64,000 nucleotides of DNA from contig NC_061147.1 of assembly GCF_905220365.1 (NCBI RefSeq), positions 2,294,001-2,358,000 of the forward strand. The letters run 5' to 3'. Positions within the stretch are counted from its first letter, which is position 1. Every line of letters starts with the position of its first letter. Positions 12,307 to 24,600 of the stretch are shown here, piece after piece. The stretch is from Vanessa cardui. Lineage: Eukaryota > Arthropoda > Insecta > Lepidoptera > Nymphalidae. Below the pieces are notes generated by a model. The model saw only the letters and a program-made list of their open reading frames with translations. It did no database searches and was not told where the DNA came from. The position numbers and the translations under genes are program-made.

Positions 12307-12617
12307 TCAGCTCTAGCTGAGATAGCCCAGTGGTTAGAACGCGTGCATCTTAACCGATGATTGCGGGTTCAAACCCAGGCAAGCACCACTATAAATATGT
12401 GCCTAATTTGTGTTTATAATTCATCTCGTGCTCGGCGGTGAAGGAAAACATCGTGAGGAAACCTGCATGTGTCTAATTTCATCGAAATTCTGCCAAATGC
12501 GCATTCCACCAACCCGCATTGGAACAGCGTGGTGGAATATGATCCAAACCCTCTCCTTAATGGAAGAGAAGGCCTTAACTCAGCAGTGGGAAATTAACAG
12601 GCTGTTACTTTACTTTA
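12307..12617 (+). mobile_element. SINE-A copy with 11-base target duplication
   Basis: The element is bracketed by CATATGTATTT at 12296-12306 and 12618-12628. It belongs to a subfamily with the head GCTGAGATAGCCCAGTGG and an ACTTTACTTTA tail instead of a TTG tail. Confidence 0.88.
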
Positions 12618-12898
12618 CATATGTATTTAACTCTAATATGTCAGGTGCAAAATGTAATAGTTTTATGTAAATGCATTCATCAAAACACGATGTTATCAAA
12701 AACGCATTATGTAAATCTATGTTAAATTCAAATGCGGGCCGATCTTTTGTTACTGTAATAATTTATCTGTTATGTTTATTTTATCTGTACCATAAATAGA
12801 CCATACCATGGAGTTTTAACTATTTATGCAAGTTATATAATAAGTGATCTACAAATGGTAACTCTGGGTATATGATCAAGTTTTGATACCACTCTCTT

Positions 12899-13115
12899 CA
12901 TTATCATTATCATTAAACACTATAAAACAAAGTCGTTTACCGATGTCTGTCCCTATGTATGCTTAGATCTTTCAAATTACATAACGGATTTTAATGCGGA
13001 TATTTCAATAGATAGATTGATTCAAGAAGAAGGCTTATATGTATAGTACATTTATATTATAGTAGAGAAAAACATACACTGATAATTTTAGAGGTTTCTA
13101 AAGTTATGTTGCCAT
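12899..13115 (-). repeat. Repeat D copy, minus strand
   Basis: It shows ACTATAAAACAAAGTCG, GTCTGTCCCTATGTATGCTT and the A/T-rich middle shared with 13556-13797, 27551-27895, 30390-30655 and 48063-48305. The GC-rich head is missing or degraded. Confidence 0.65.
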
Positions 13116-13555
13116 AAGCATCAGATTAGCCATTGGTCAGTAGAGCAATCTTCAGTCAGTCTGAAAAGTAAACTTTCTAATTTTTTATTTGTTGAATAAT
13201 ATCTATCAATTTTGAAACTTCACTTGTTATTTACAATTTTGAAATACTAATTCTTCATTATAAGGAATTACTAATTTTCCTATTTACCACTTTAATTAAA
13301 CTTAAATCTTCTCTCAGGAGTAGGAAATCAATAGACTAAGAGGTTAGAGAATAGAGAGACGATCCTAGGAATTTTTACGTTGCTAGACAAGCATTAAAAA
13401 CTATTGCACTATTGACGCTACACGGCTATGAGAGTACATTTAAAATCACCCTATATTCATATGTATATACTAAAATAATGCCCCATAAAATTCACTATAA
13501 ACAAATGACGTTACTCCGCATGTGTGATAATAACAAACGTTTAATCACTACATAA

Positions 13556-13797
13556 TACATAAAGCATACATAGTATAAAGCAAAGTAGCTTTCTCTGTCC
13601 CTATATCCCTATGTATACTTGAATCTTTTAAACTACGCAACGGATTTTGATGCGGTTTTTTTAATAGATAGAGTGATTCGACAAGAAGGTTTTTATAGTA
13701 CATAGACAATTTAGTAAAGAAATACTGATAATTTTAGAAGTTTCCACTGTGATGTCATATCATTGCACCCGTGTGAAGCCGGGGCGGGTCACTAGTT
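13556..13797 (-). repeat. Repeat D copy, minus strand
   Basis: It ends at the family head, here reading CACCCGTGTGAAGCCGGGGC then GGGTCACTAG on the plus strand. It adjoins and overlaps the start of the inverted duplication at 13740. Confidence 0.75.
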
Positions 13798-14162
13798 TCA
13801 TATAAATTTACACGAAGATTATTAATTGTATTAAATAAATTGATGACATTATGTTTTAATTTTTAATATATTTTTATCAAATTATGCCAATCGTTTTGAG
13901 TTAAATTAATGAGATCTGAAATTAAATGATATTTAATTGAATGTTAATTCACTATTTTGTTTTTGTTCGACAATTATTGTTTACATATTATATAATTATA
14001 TTTATAATATTGTATATTTATAACATATATGTATGTGTGTGTGTGAACATTGATGAGGTATTTTTATGACAGTAATTTTGTATGTGTATCTCTGGACATA
14101 GCGTAATTAACCTTATAGAAAAAACGTTGTCACACGTAGCAATTCCGAATTCGAATTTAAAA
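13740..14162 (+). repeat. Inverted duplication, left arm
   Basis: This arm matches 26672-27090 in inverted orientation. Shared blocks include the repeat-D head, TTTCATATAAATTTACA, CAATCGTTTTGAGTTAAATT, CAATTATTGTTTACATATTA, TATTTTTATGACAGTAATTT and GTAGCAATTCCGAATTCGAA. Small gaps and substitutions separate the arms. They lie in introns of two different genes about 12.5 kb apart. Confidence 0.85.
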
Positions 14163-14189
14163 GTCGCTAGTTGGTGATAGCTAGGTAGT

Positions 14190-14300
14190 TTCGAGCAAAA
14201 CCGTCAGGCTGTCTACCACCCACTCATCATTTATTCCACCGACAAACAACAATTATTTATTGTTGTGTAACAAGCACAAGGGATAAACCATCCCATCTCA
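14190..14300 (+). repeat. Repeat B fragment
   Basis: GTCTACCACCCACTCATCA, the ACAAACAACAATT block and ACAAGCACAAGGGATAAACC match the middle of repeat B. Confidence 0.5.
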
Positions 14301-14687
14301 CATCATTTCATATATATAAATATATATTTTGAAAATGCAAGAATTGTATCACTTAAAAATTATTGCCATGAGTAAAAACAATAACATTAATAATTCTAAT
14401 ACACAATTAATGTAATTTATTACTTTTTAGTATTTATTGATTAAGTATATATCGCTATAGATTAACATATAAATATTACCTTTAATACAATTAAACATTA
14501 AGTATTTATTAAATGGCCTTATAAGTTTAAGATAAGATGTCTGTAATTGACAGCTAAAATCCACGTATAATATATAACTATATATAATAATATAATTACT
14601 TAACGTACGCTATTCATTTTTTTTTAATTAAAAGAAAAAGTTATTCGAAATTTAAAACTTATAATATTTTTATCTTTCAAATTCCAG

Positions 14688-14817
14688 GCTCGTTATGTAC
14701 AGAAAGCGTCGTGATTACGCACCGCTTATCAACGGCGAAGACGTTAAACTCCTAGGCCGGAGACCGTATACGGAACTCAGAAGTATGAACGGAGCATCGA
14801 ACCCAAGACAACGGTGA
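14688..14817 (+). CDS. Treh: Trehalase, last exon (cytosolic tail)
   Basis: After the acceptor CAAATTCCAG at 14687, one base completes the split glycine codon from 3312-3313. The frame then reads LVMYRKRRDYAPLINGEDVK and continues to ...MNGASNPRQR, stopping at TGA 14815-14817. The basic cluster RKRR directly after the hydrophobic segment is the expected stop-transfer signal, placing about 40 residues in the cytosol with the catalytic domain outside. Phase, stop-transfer and spacing all fit trehalase-2. No separate function of the tail is visible. Confidence 0.85.
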
Positions 14818-16609
14818 ATGCAAACTACCTCCCCTTACTAGAGATCAAGAATCAAATAAGTCAACGAAGACAAAAACACATTTTTTATATTGCAATAATA
14901 ACACTATATCTGTTAATATAAAATATTGCTCATATATACAGAATGGCTCAGTAAAAGTATACTAACTCGATGCGACTTGCTTCGTTCGACAATAAGGAAC
15001 AAGTAGTAGGGGATTAGTCATTATTAGTCAACTATTTCTTTTAAAAGTTGGGCTATTGGAGTTTGCGTACCAGTTCTATTATGTGCTGTGAATTGAAACT
15101 CTTGTATATATATAGATAGATAAGTTTGCTTGTATATTATAGGGTTTAGTTTTGTTCAATTTATAACTTGACCTTGATATTTTTGTCAACATTTTTTTTT
15201 TAAATATTATTTGACAAATACCGAAGACAAGGCTGTATGGTGTTGAACCTTTGCCATTTCCAAATAAAAAAAAGTTTATAAAGTGTTATGTTAAATCGTT
15301 TTTTTTTTAATTCAATAAATTAAATACCAATGTAATAAATATACAAATAATTACATATAGTTTTGGTCAAGTGTCTTTATTTCTGGGTCCAAGTTGTCGC
15401 CCAATAAAAACCAATTTAATTTGACCTCTAAAAACAAACAAAATGTATCGTCAAAGAAGATCAATAGTTATTACATATCGATTTGAAATCACATTTTCAA
15501 AAACATTATATCATTAATTAGATACAAATTATTTATTTACAAAGGTGTATATGTTTAAAAAACCAACTGAAAGCTACTCAACTTTATATAAAATTTTTAT
15601 TTACTTGTAATTGTTTTAAAAATATAAACTATTCAAGGTCAGCTTAATATATAACTTTACATAATGACACATAGTTTATTATTATAGTTTTCCCAAAGAG
15701 ATGTAGAATGGACTGACCGAAGAAGAGAAAAATATCTTATTAGAAAAGTGACAACATTAGAAAGAGATAGAGTATATCTGTCTCTTTCAGATCAGTAATG
15801 AGAAAAAAATGATGGTCTCACGTTTAAAAACACTCAAACCTATAACGTATGGGATTTAATTTCGAAAATCCCACATAATGCACCCAATGTGTGTGATGAA
15901 TTAACTGGCTTCTATAATGACTTATTAGTCTGCCTTCGTAAATAGAATTCTGAAAAGAGACAACTATATATATCAATCGCTTTGTCTCGCTCACACGTTT
16001 CGTTTAATTTCACAGGTGAGTTATCGGTGAAAGTCCGTTCGAATTCTTCCCCGTCGAGTTAAAATTAGGCAAAGTCAGTATAACATTATTTAAATATGTA
16101 ATAACTTAGATATAAATAACAGAGTATTATTAGATTAGTGTGTAATGTTTTAGTTTTAAGTAGACAATTTATATTCTAATTTTGAATGTTGTGTAAATAG
16201 AATTTTTGTTTTTTTTTTTTGTATTGTTGCTTGCATTTAAAGAAAGTGTGATTTCAAATCGACCATAGATTACTCATGTGTCTAGATAGAGTCACACAAA
16301 CCGACTTCATTATCTTAGTGTGCGTGACAGTTAGGTTTTATTAGTGTTGTGCTGTTTAGTAACTTTGAAAGAACGCTGCCACAGATAAAAAATGCGAACT
16401 AGATCCCTAATTTTCTCCCTCCATAATTCGTTAGCTGGAGGATAGATGACAACAACCAACCTGACGTCATCAAATGTTCATTCATTCATTTTTAAATATT
16501 AATTGTTCGTGTCGTAGTAAGTGCTGTATCAAAACGATATGTCCTTTCTTGAATCAACAAAATACAGACCCCTATTTCAGTTCATCTATTCAATAACAAT
16601 AATAACAAC

Positions 16610-16735
16610 AACAGCCTCTTAATTTTCCCAATGCTGGGCTAAAGCCTTCCCTGCCTTTGAGGAGATGGTTTGGAACATATTCCACTGTTCCAATGAGGGT
16701 TGGTGGAAGTTCATGGTTCATCTGTCGTCAGGTTC
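16610..16735 (-). repeat. SINE-A 3' fragment, minus strand
   Basis: CCAATGCTGGGCTAAAGCC, TTTGAGGAGATGGTTTGGAA and TGTTCCAATGAGGGTTGGT match the reverse complement of the SINE-A 3' half; the rest is absent. Confidence 0.65.
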
Positions 16736-17154
16736 CATATGCTCAGTAATTGGTAAGCAGCAGGAGAACTAAAAGAGGGAACTAATTCGTTTAGGTTTAG
16801 CGATCTAAACTGAGCGATCTTAGATGTGAGATATTACGCCCAACACTAATGCTTGACACTCACACAAACGTCACACGTTATTAGTGTGCGTGTACACAGT
16901 GTTACCAGTCTATCTAGACGTATAAATAATCAATGTCGACCATTTTGAAAGCTGACAGCGTCACGTTGGAAATTTTAAAGGTACGCTAGTTAATTGTGTT
17001 AGTGAATTTATTTATATTCTATGCAATCTGACATATGTATATCAACGTATTATTTTATTTCAAAGTGAAAAAATAAATAAATAAAAAAAATATTTTAATT
17101 TAATTTGGTTTTATTATTTAATACCTCTTAGTTTAAGTTATCTGATTATGATAT

Positions 17155-17340
17155 ACTAGCTGTGCCCGCGACCTTGTACGTATTTGAATAAAATATATAT
17201 AACAGAAAAAAATATTGTTGTAGCCTAAGTTACTCTAAAATAAGTTATATCAGTTATCTGCCAGTGAAAGTGCCGACCAAATCGGTCCAGCCGTTTCAGA
17301 AACTAGCCGGAATAAACAGACAGATAGTTATGATGATATA
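17155..17340 (+). repeat. Repeat H-like copy (CTAGCTGTGCCCGCGAC head)
   Basis: The head CTAGCTGTGCCCGCGACC and the CCGACCAAATCGGTCCAGCC block resemble the inverted copy at 19895-20228, which ends GGCACAGCTAGTA. No ORF is present. Confidence 0.5.
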
Positions 17341-17385
17341 TGTGTGTAGACGGTCAAATGGGTCAGTTGATTGTATGTGGTCGCG

Positions 17386-17703
17386 ACCACCCACCATTGT
17401 ACCACCAATCGTGGGTACTAGGAAGTTCCTCGAGCCTGTAATTATACTGGTTCTTATCCTTCAAACTGGAATACAACAATACTAAGTATTGCTCTTTGGC
17501 GATAAAATATCTAATAAATGGGTAGTACCTCCCTAAAATAGTAACCATTCCTTACGTCTCCAATGTGCCACCAACTTTGATAACTAAGATGTTATGTACC
17601 TTGCGCCTAAAGTTACACTGGCTCAATCACCCTTCAAACCGGAACACAACAATACTGAGTACTGTTTGGTCGCAGCATATCTGATGAGTGGGTCTGATAC
17701 CAA
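17386..17703 (-). repeat. Repeat B, two partial minus-strand copies
   Basis: CCACCAATCGTGGGTACTAG and then a longer piece with CACTGGCTCAATCACCCTTC and CTGATGAGTGGGT read as repeat B reversed. The pieces are out of simple order, so this is probably two fragments. Confidence 0.5.
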
Positions 17704-18309
17704 GTGTATGTTAAAACAATAGAACACGAGAACTATAAGCATGTGTCCATGATGTTCATCTGGCTTCACCAGCTTAGATCACATGTTCTAACCAATGGTA
17801 TATATCGCCTCTGGTTATCAGGGCAACGGTAAAGGAAAAAAGTCAAACAATACAAAATAAGATGTAACTATAATTTTTTGCCGATTAGTTAGACATAATA
17901 TATGTATTAACAAATACCAAAAATTTTGTGTGAGCCAACTCACAACACCAACAACAGCCAACATTCATGGAATGTTTTGTTACATTTAATTTCTGAACCA
18001 GAAGTGGCTCTGCGATTATATTCTCCTAAAAGATTCATTTGATACTGAAATTTGAAAATATTTAAATCTTGAATCAGCGATATAATTATTGCTCAAATTA
18101 AACAAAATAATGCCTATTCGTACATTCGAATAAAAGCCATTTATACAATTTTATTAGAGCACTTAAAACATACGATTTCGTTCTTTATTACTATGATAAT
18201 AAATGTCAAAATTGCTGTTCTATAATTTAATGATGAAACGACGAAAATGCATCGGCTTTATCCACATTGTTTTATAATTAATTAGTACGAGTAATTTACA
18301 GACACAGAA

Positions 18310-18645
18310 ATGTTTTTATTAATTTTTATCATTCAATTATCATTGATCAATTCCGATTTACAAATAAATGAAACTGCTTCTAAAATTAAATATCTCTTTG
18401 ATAAATATAAATCCTGTAGACGAAATCGTTGTGTTGATTCCCGTAAATTCAAATTGGAGAAATTCGCTGAGAATACGTTGAGTTTTTTGGACAAAACTGA
18501 AAGATTTGGAGAGTATTTGAAATATTACAATGTGAGTGACTGCCATGTTAGTGAGAATAGAAATTCGATGTATAATTTACAACACATAATCGATGGTTTA
18601 TTGATAAATAGTGATGTGCCTGATAACCATTGGGATGAATACAAA
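18310..18645 (+). CDS. Cysteine protease exon 1: signal peptide and first prosegment
   Basis: It encodes 112 residues, phase 0 at the donor AAA|GTAAGT. After the signal peptide, IKYLFDKYKS and SRKFKLEKFAENTLSFLD resemble the helical core of an I29 domain (aromatic-x-x-Y, then basic/aromatic/Asn spacing). Two Cys occur in CRRNRC and another in NVSDCHV, with one N-glycosylation site (NVS). The exon ends in HWDEYK, the true start of the canonical I29 domain. Confidence 0.88.
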
Positions 18646-21600
18646 GTAAGTACAGTGTATGTATATAATGAAGTGTTTAGTAATGTTATTTACATTACTA
18701 TATAATAACAATTTTTTGCCTAAGAATGATTTAGCAAATCTTTAAAGATATATAAATATGAATTAATAATAGTTACTGAATAAATCTCGTGGATTGGTCG
18801 CAAAAATGTCAATTTCAGGGTATTCTGAATCAATGTTTGCTCCATACACACGTTATAACGGCTGAATGAATCTGAATGAAATTTGACACAGATATAGATT
18901 ATGGTCTGGAATAGCACATAGGCATCACCATTTATGCATAAGAGCGCCCAGCAAAAATCTCACTTACTAAGTTTAGCCCCCCCATTTTTTCCGTCTCACG
19001 GGCATAAATCCATTACTGTTTATTATATTTATTAGTTATACCTTTGACCGACTAGTTACTTTGTTCCGTTCCCAATATATAATCTTTCCTAAATCACAAC
19101 AATTTAGCAAATTGCGATCAAGAGTCCTCTTTATTTTTCTGCACACCAATGGCTAGAACTCTATGTACAAAATCTTATATTAATATACTTACGGCTTCCG
19201 TGGTCGAGTAGTGTGTTTTAACTGTTTTGATGGGTACGCCACTCCCGGGTTCGATTCCCGACCGAGTCGATGTAGAAAATTCATTGGTTTTCTATCTTGT
19301 CTTGGGTCTGGGTGTTTGTGGTACCGTCGTTACTTCGGATGTTCCATAACACAAGTGCTTTAGCTACTTACATTGGGATCAGAATAATTTACGTCATGTT
19401 GTCCATTATTTATTAATATTTATAAGGTGGATCAGTAATTCCAATTGCATATCGTTAAATATTAAAGTGTTTTTTGTTAAAGATAAATAAATAGGTTATT
19501 TGAAATACTCGCTATAACTCATTAATTAAGATATTTTACGTCGTCATCTTCACAGGCAGCATATAATAAAGAGTATGCAAGTTCCCATCATGAAAAATCA
19601 GCTTTGTCAGTATGGCGGAGTAATCTACAACGCGTAGCTGAACATAACCAGCAATATTTGGCTGGAGAGAAGAGCTACTCTTTGCATCTCAACCATTTTG
19701 GGGACTGGGTAATATGGCATAACAATAATTTATATATTAAGGCGGATTCACACAAATCAAGTGTTATTTTTAATATTCGGCTCGTATTTGATTGGCCATA
19801 CGTTTATTTAGGGGGGGTCTTCTATGTCTTATTTCTTATTTTATTATAATAACCGCTTTTTTTCTAAACGGTACATAAAGCAGAATATCATTTTGTACAT
19901 TTTTTGTCTGTCTGTCTGTTTATCTATTCCGGCTAATCTCTGGAAGGACTGGTCCAATTTTGACGGGACTTACACTGGCAAATAGCTGATATAACACGGA
20001 GTAATTTAGGCTACCTTTTTTTTAGAATTATGTATGAAATGATAATAGCCACGCTGCAATGTCCAAATACTGTCCATTCCTCTGTCACATCGTGTGCCTC
20101 CCATAAACAACAATATCACAAAGACTGCCTACTACAGAATTAATTAAGTTATATTAAAATTCGAAAATTTATACAAAACTTTTTCGTTAAATTCAAACGA
20201 GCCCGAAGTTACAGGCACAGCTAGTAATAAATATTGACGAAATAATAAACATTAATTAATTACATATATGTAAATCTGAATATTGGAAGTTGAAAGCAAT
20301 ACAATTTGTTTAAGATTTATATAATTATTTATAAATGAGAATTTCAAACGAAAAATAAATTAATGAAATCAACAAAATATACCAATGAACTGAAAATAAT
20401 GAGTAAATAAAATTATCTATTTTTCGACTGAACTGAGAGTAGCTATTATAAATAATAAAAAAAATATTCTTTATTCAAGTAGGTTTGTACAAGCACTTTT
20501 GAATCGTAATTTAACAACAATTTTAAGTAAAGCTATCACCGGTTCGGAAAGTAGATTCTACCGAGAAGAACAGGCAAGAAACTCAATAGTTACTCTTTTG
20601 CAACATTTAAAAATACAGTCGCGTTAGTTAAATACAATTATATGTGTATGTATATCCTGCTAGCCTGGAAGTCAACAAGGATTATTCCACGCTTTCGTTA
20701 ATGTCTGTATAAACTTGATATTGAAATAATATGCCTTTTTTACCAATACATTTTTTTCAAATGATTTGAATTTATGAAACGGCAAAGTTAAAAATGTCCG
20801 TGGAATTTTATAATAAGAAACGTATTCCGTGCCTCAAGAAGTATTTATTGACTTTGCGTAGTCGGAAGCTTGGCGTTATAAGCTCATCCTTACTTCTTGT
20901 GCAAATACAATCATTATCATTTTTATTGTTAAATTACTCTGTTACTGTGGTGTACAATAAAGTATATTATTATTATTATTATTATCATGACAAATATCTG
21001 TATAATTTACTAAATACACCTAACGAAGACTTTCAACATATAATATAATTTCAGCCAATCTTCGCGTATATAAGACAGCTATTGAAGTTGATTAAAACTA
21101 TTCCACTCTTTGATCCAGCTGAAGATCAGAAAAGAACAGCGTACCACGAGAACAAATACCGTACTGTACCGAAAAGGGTAAGGAAAGAAACACAGTATCA
21201 CACCTTACTGGCTTAAGACCTCATCTCCTAATGAAGAGCCAAAGATTTGGAGCCTATTCCACCACGTTGCTCTATTTTGGATGAACACACATGTGCCATC
21301 TTTCAGTGGAATTAGATGTAGGTTTCCTCAGGATTTTTTCCTTCACCTCTCCAGATGAATTATTAACACTAATTAGGCACGAAGCGTTGATTTTAACCAC
21401 TGGGCCATCTTAGCTGAATATCCTAAAATAATATTAAATTTTTCGTGCATAGAGATACAATTATAGCAGATAAATATATTTATTTTAATCACCTAATATT
21501 CCCCAATAATAATAATGTATTCGTCTGTAGTTGATAAATATTTTAAAGTGTTGCTAATTATAAATATCTAATTATTTTCTTGTTAGTTCGACTGGCGTGT

Positions 21601-24600
21601 CCAAGGCTTCAATCCTCGGCGGGAGGAACAATGGCACTGTGGGGCGTGTTATGCTTTTGCGGTCACTCACGCACTGCAGGCGCAACTTTACAAGAAACAT
21701 GGCGATTGGGGAGAACTTAGGTAAACAATAAACAAGAAATAGGTTGTATGTAAACATCATCCATCATCCTCCTGCCCTTATCCCAATTTACTTGGAGTCG
21801 GCCTAACGTGTCTACTTCTTCCATACTTCCCGTTGTTCCTGCCTTACGTTATCTCACAAATAGCATTCTTTCCAGCCATGTCGTCTTTCACACAATCCAT
21901 CCATCGTTTCATTGGTCGTACTCTACATCTATATCCATGTAGGTTTGTACGTACACATGTATATTATATCAATATAAAAATACAAAGATATTCCTTATTA
22001 TGTTTGTTCTTTAAAATATTTTGTATATAAATATATTGAATTTTTATTTTATATGTACAGCTACTTCGTAGTTAATATTTAAATTTAGATTTCATGCTTT
22101 TTAGAGTTCCTTACCCAAATAGCAAAACGAGACCATATTACTAGGATCGTATATATATCTCATCGTCGAGATGAGATAAAGCCTGTTAACAGACTGATCA
22201 CGACAGTTGGAAAGTTGAAATATTCATAGACTCCCCTCCAATAAACGTGATTTGCTCTGCTCGTCTTTATGAGGCACCCTTCGTGCACGAAACCGACTCG
22301 CACTTGGCCGGTTTTATGTATGTACACAAATGTATATACGTTAAAGAACGTGACGTAAATCATTGATGGTGTAAATAAAATATTAATTAGTGAAAACATT
22401 TTAATTTGTGATGATAAGTGTGAAAGAAATATAGCTATTGTTATTTCATTATTTGCATTCAATACGTTTATAAAATTCACAGCTTAACAAATATTATATA
22501 CTACCTGTTCCAATATCAGTAGGAAAAAATGTAAACAAGCCATAAATTTTCGCATGCCATTCGATTTGTTTATAACTCAGCTTCACTGTGCATTGCTAAG
22601 ATGTAATGATTAATATATATTTATTTATAATACAACACTTACTACTTATTTCCACTCTAATTTTACTTCCAAAATTAGCAATTATTATTATTATTACTTG
22701 GTGGTAGGGCTTTGTGCAAGCCCGCCTGGGTAGGTACCACCCACTCATTAGTTATTCTAACGCTAAACAACAGTACGCAGTATTGTTGTGTTATACATGG
22801 CATCTTAGTTTACAAGGTTGGTAGCGCATTGACGATGTAAGGAATAGTTAATATTTCTTACAGCGTCATTGTCTATGGGTGATGGTGACCTCTTACCATC
22901 AGGTGGCCCATATACTCGTCCGCCAAACAATACCATAAAAAAAAATCGTCATTTTTCCGCGAATCCATACTGAATATCAAAGACTAATTAAGCTCTCGAA
23001 TCAATGATATTACGTTAATTTGCTGTGAAATGTTGTTTATTTGCCTTTTTTCCTCTTATGGCTGCAATAGAGTATACTTAAGATATATGTTTCTTATGGC
23101 AACGCACTTGCTAGTCTGTGATGACAGATGGCCATGGGCGATGGTTGTCACTTTTGGATAACTTCCATTTTCTTCATCAAATTGTAATGCAAACAAACAT
23201 TTATAGTCAAATACGACGTTTTAGTTTAGACAATTTGAGCTTGAGTATGGATATGGATGGATGGATTGTGTGAAAGGCGATATGGTAAGAAATAATGTTA
23301 CTTGTTAGATGATGTCTGACAGAGAGCTATGGAAGGAGAAGACATGCTGCGCCGACCCCAAATAAAATTGGGATAAAGGCAGGAGGATGATGAGGATGAT
23401 GAGTTTAGACAATTGTTACTAAAAATTATTTAATGTTCTTCCGCTGGCGACACTGCGACATATAATATGAAACTTACATAAAAATCAAAATCAAAATAAA
23501 CTTTATTCAAGTGGGCTTTTACAAGCACTTTTGAATCGTCATTTAACAATTAAGTGAATCTACCACCGGTTCGGAGAGTAGATTCTACCGAGAAGAACCG
23601 ACAAGAAACTCAGTAGTTACTCTTTTTCAACATTTACAAAATACAAAGTCATGTTAGTTAATACAATTATTTAAATTAATATATTCTGCCTGGAAGTCAA
23701 CAGGTATTAAATTCCACGCTTTTTTATCATCTACAAAATCTTGTATCGAATAATATGCCTTTTTTACCAATATGACATTCCACGAGGTTTTGGTTTGTTT
23801 GACGATATACGCAAGACGGCAGGCAGGAGCTGGATGCGAGTAGCCGGAGAAAGACCACAGTGGCGTGAACTTGGAGAGGCCTATATCCAGCACTGGACAA
23901 AAACGGGCTGATGATGTGATGTGATGTGATGGTTTGATTAAGGGCCGTCATACTAATTATTGTTACGGAAATAAAGAATATCCATATCAGAAAATGTAAT
24001 TATGCCCATTTCAGTCCACAGCAGATTGTCGACTGCAGCTGGAGGGATGGCAATCGGGGCTGCGACGGGGGATCCTTGCAGGCGGCCATGAGGTACGCGG
24101 CCCGGGATGGACTTATGATGGAAACTTACTACCCTTACCTTGGAAAGGTGAGTTCATTGTTAACGAGCTTCACCAGTTAAGGAATAACCCACTATATCTA
24201 TATTTATATTATTAATGTGAAAGTAACTCGAGTCGAGATGGCCCCGTGGTTAGAACGCGTGCATCTTAACCGATGATTGCGGGTTCAACCCCAGGCAAGC
24301 ACCGCTGATTTATGTGCATAATTTGTCTTTATAATTCATCTCGTGCTCAGCGGTAAAGGAAAACATCGTGAGGAAACCTGCATGTGACAAATATCATAGA
24401 AATTCTGCCACATGTGTATTACACCAACCCGCATTGGAACAGCGTGGTGAAATATGTTCCAAACCTTCTCCTCAAAGGAAGAGGAGGCCTTTAGCCCAGC
24501 AGTGGGAATATACAGGCTGTTGTTGTTGTTGTTGTTGAAAGTAACTCTGTCTGTCTGTCGCACTTTCACGACCAAACCGCTGAACCGATTTTTAATGAAA

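Larger units (their letters stand above)
4155..14687 (+). other. Long trehalase intron
   Basis: I see no further exon in about 10.5 kb. The interval contains repeat B at 6004, SINE-A at 7107, 9497 and 12307, a Harbinger-like non-autonomous element at 11460-12078, repeat D at 12899 and 13556, and one arm of a 0.4-kb inverted duplication at 13740-14162. The rest is AT-rich and unassigned. Confidence 0.65.
14818..18309. other. Intergenic region between trehalase and the cysteine protease
   Basis: Trehalase 3' UTR lies at the left; possible AATAAA signals occur near 15263 and 15312. A SINE-A fragment (16610-16735, minus), a repeat-H-like copy (17155-17340) and minus-strand repeat-B pieces (17386-17703) follow. 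I see no coding exon. Confidence 0.6.

Noticed and set aside
19191..19275. Second tRNA-like sequence with GGGTTCGATTCCCG
   Set aside because: It recurs at 26382-26600 with the same downstream body; it is a SINE, not a tRNA gene.
23654..23951. Minus-strand ORFs of 74-79 codons as host genes
   Set aside because: They are LINE family-F C-terminal remains joined to unrelated repeat sequence; similar fragments lie at 20460 and 25365.
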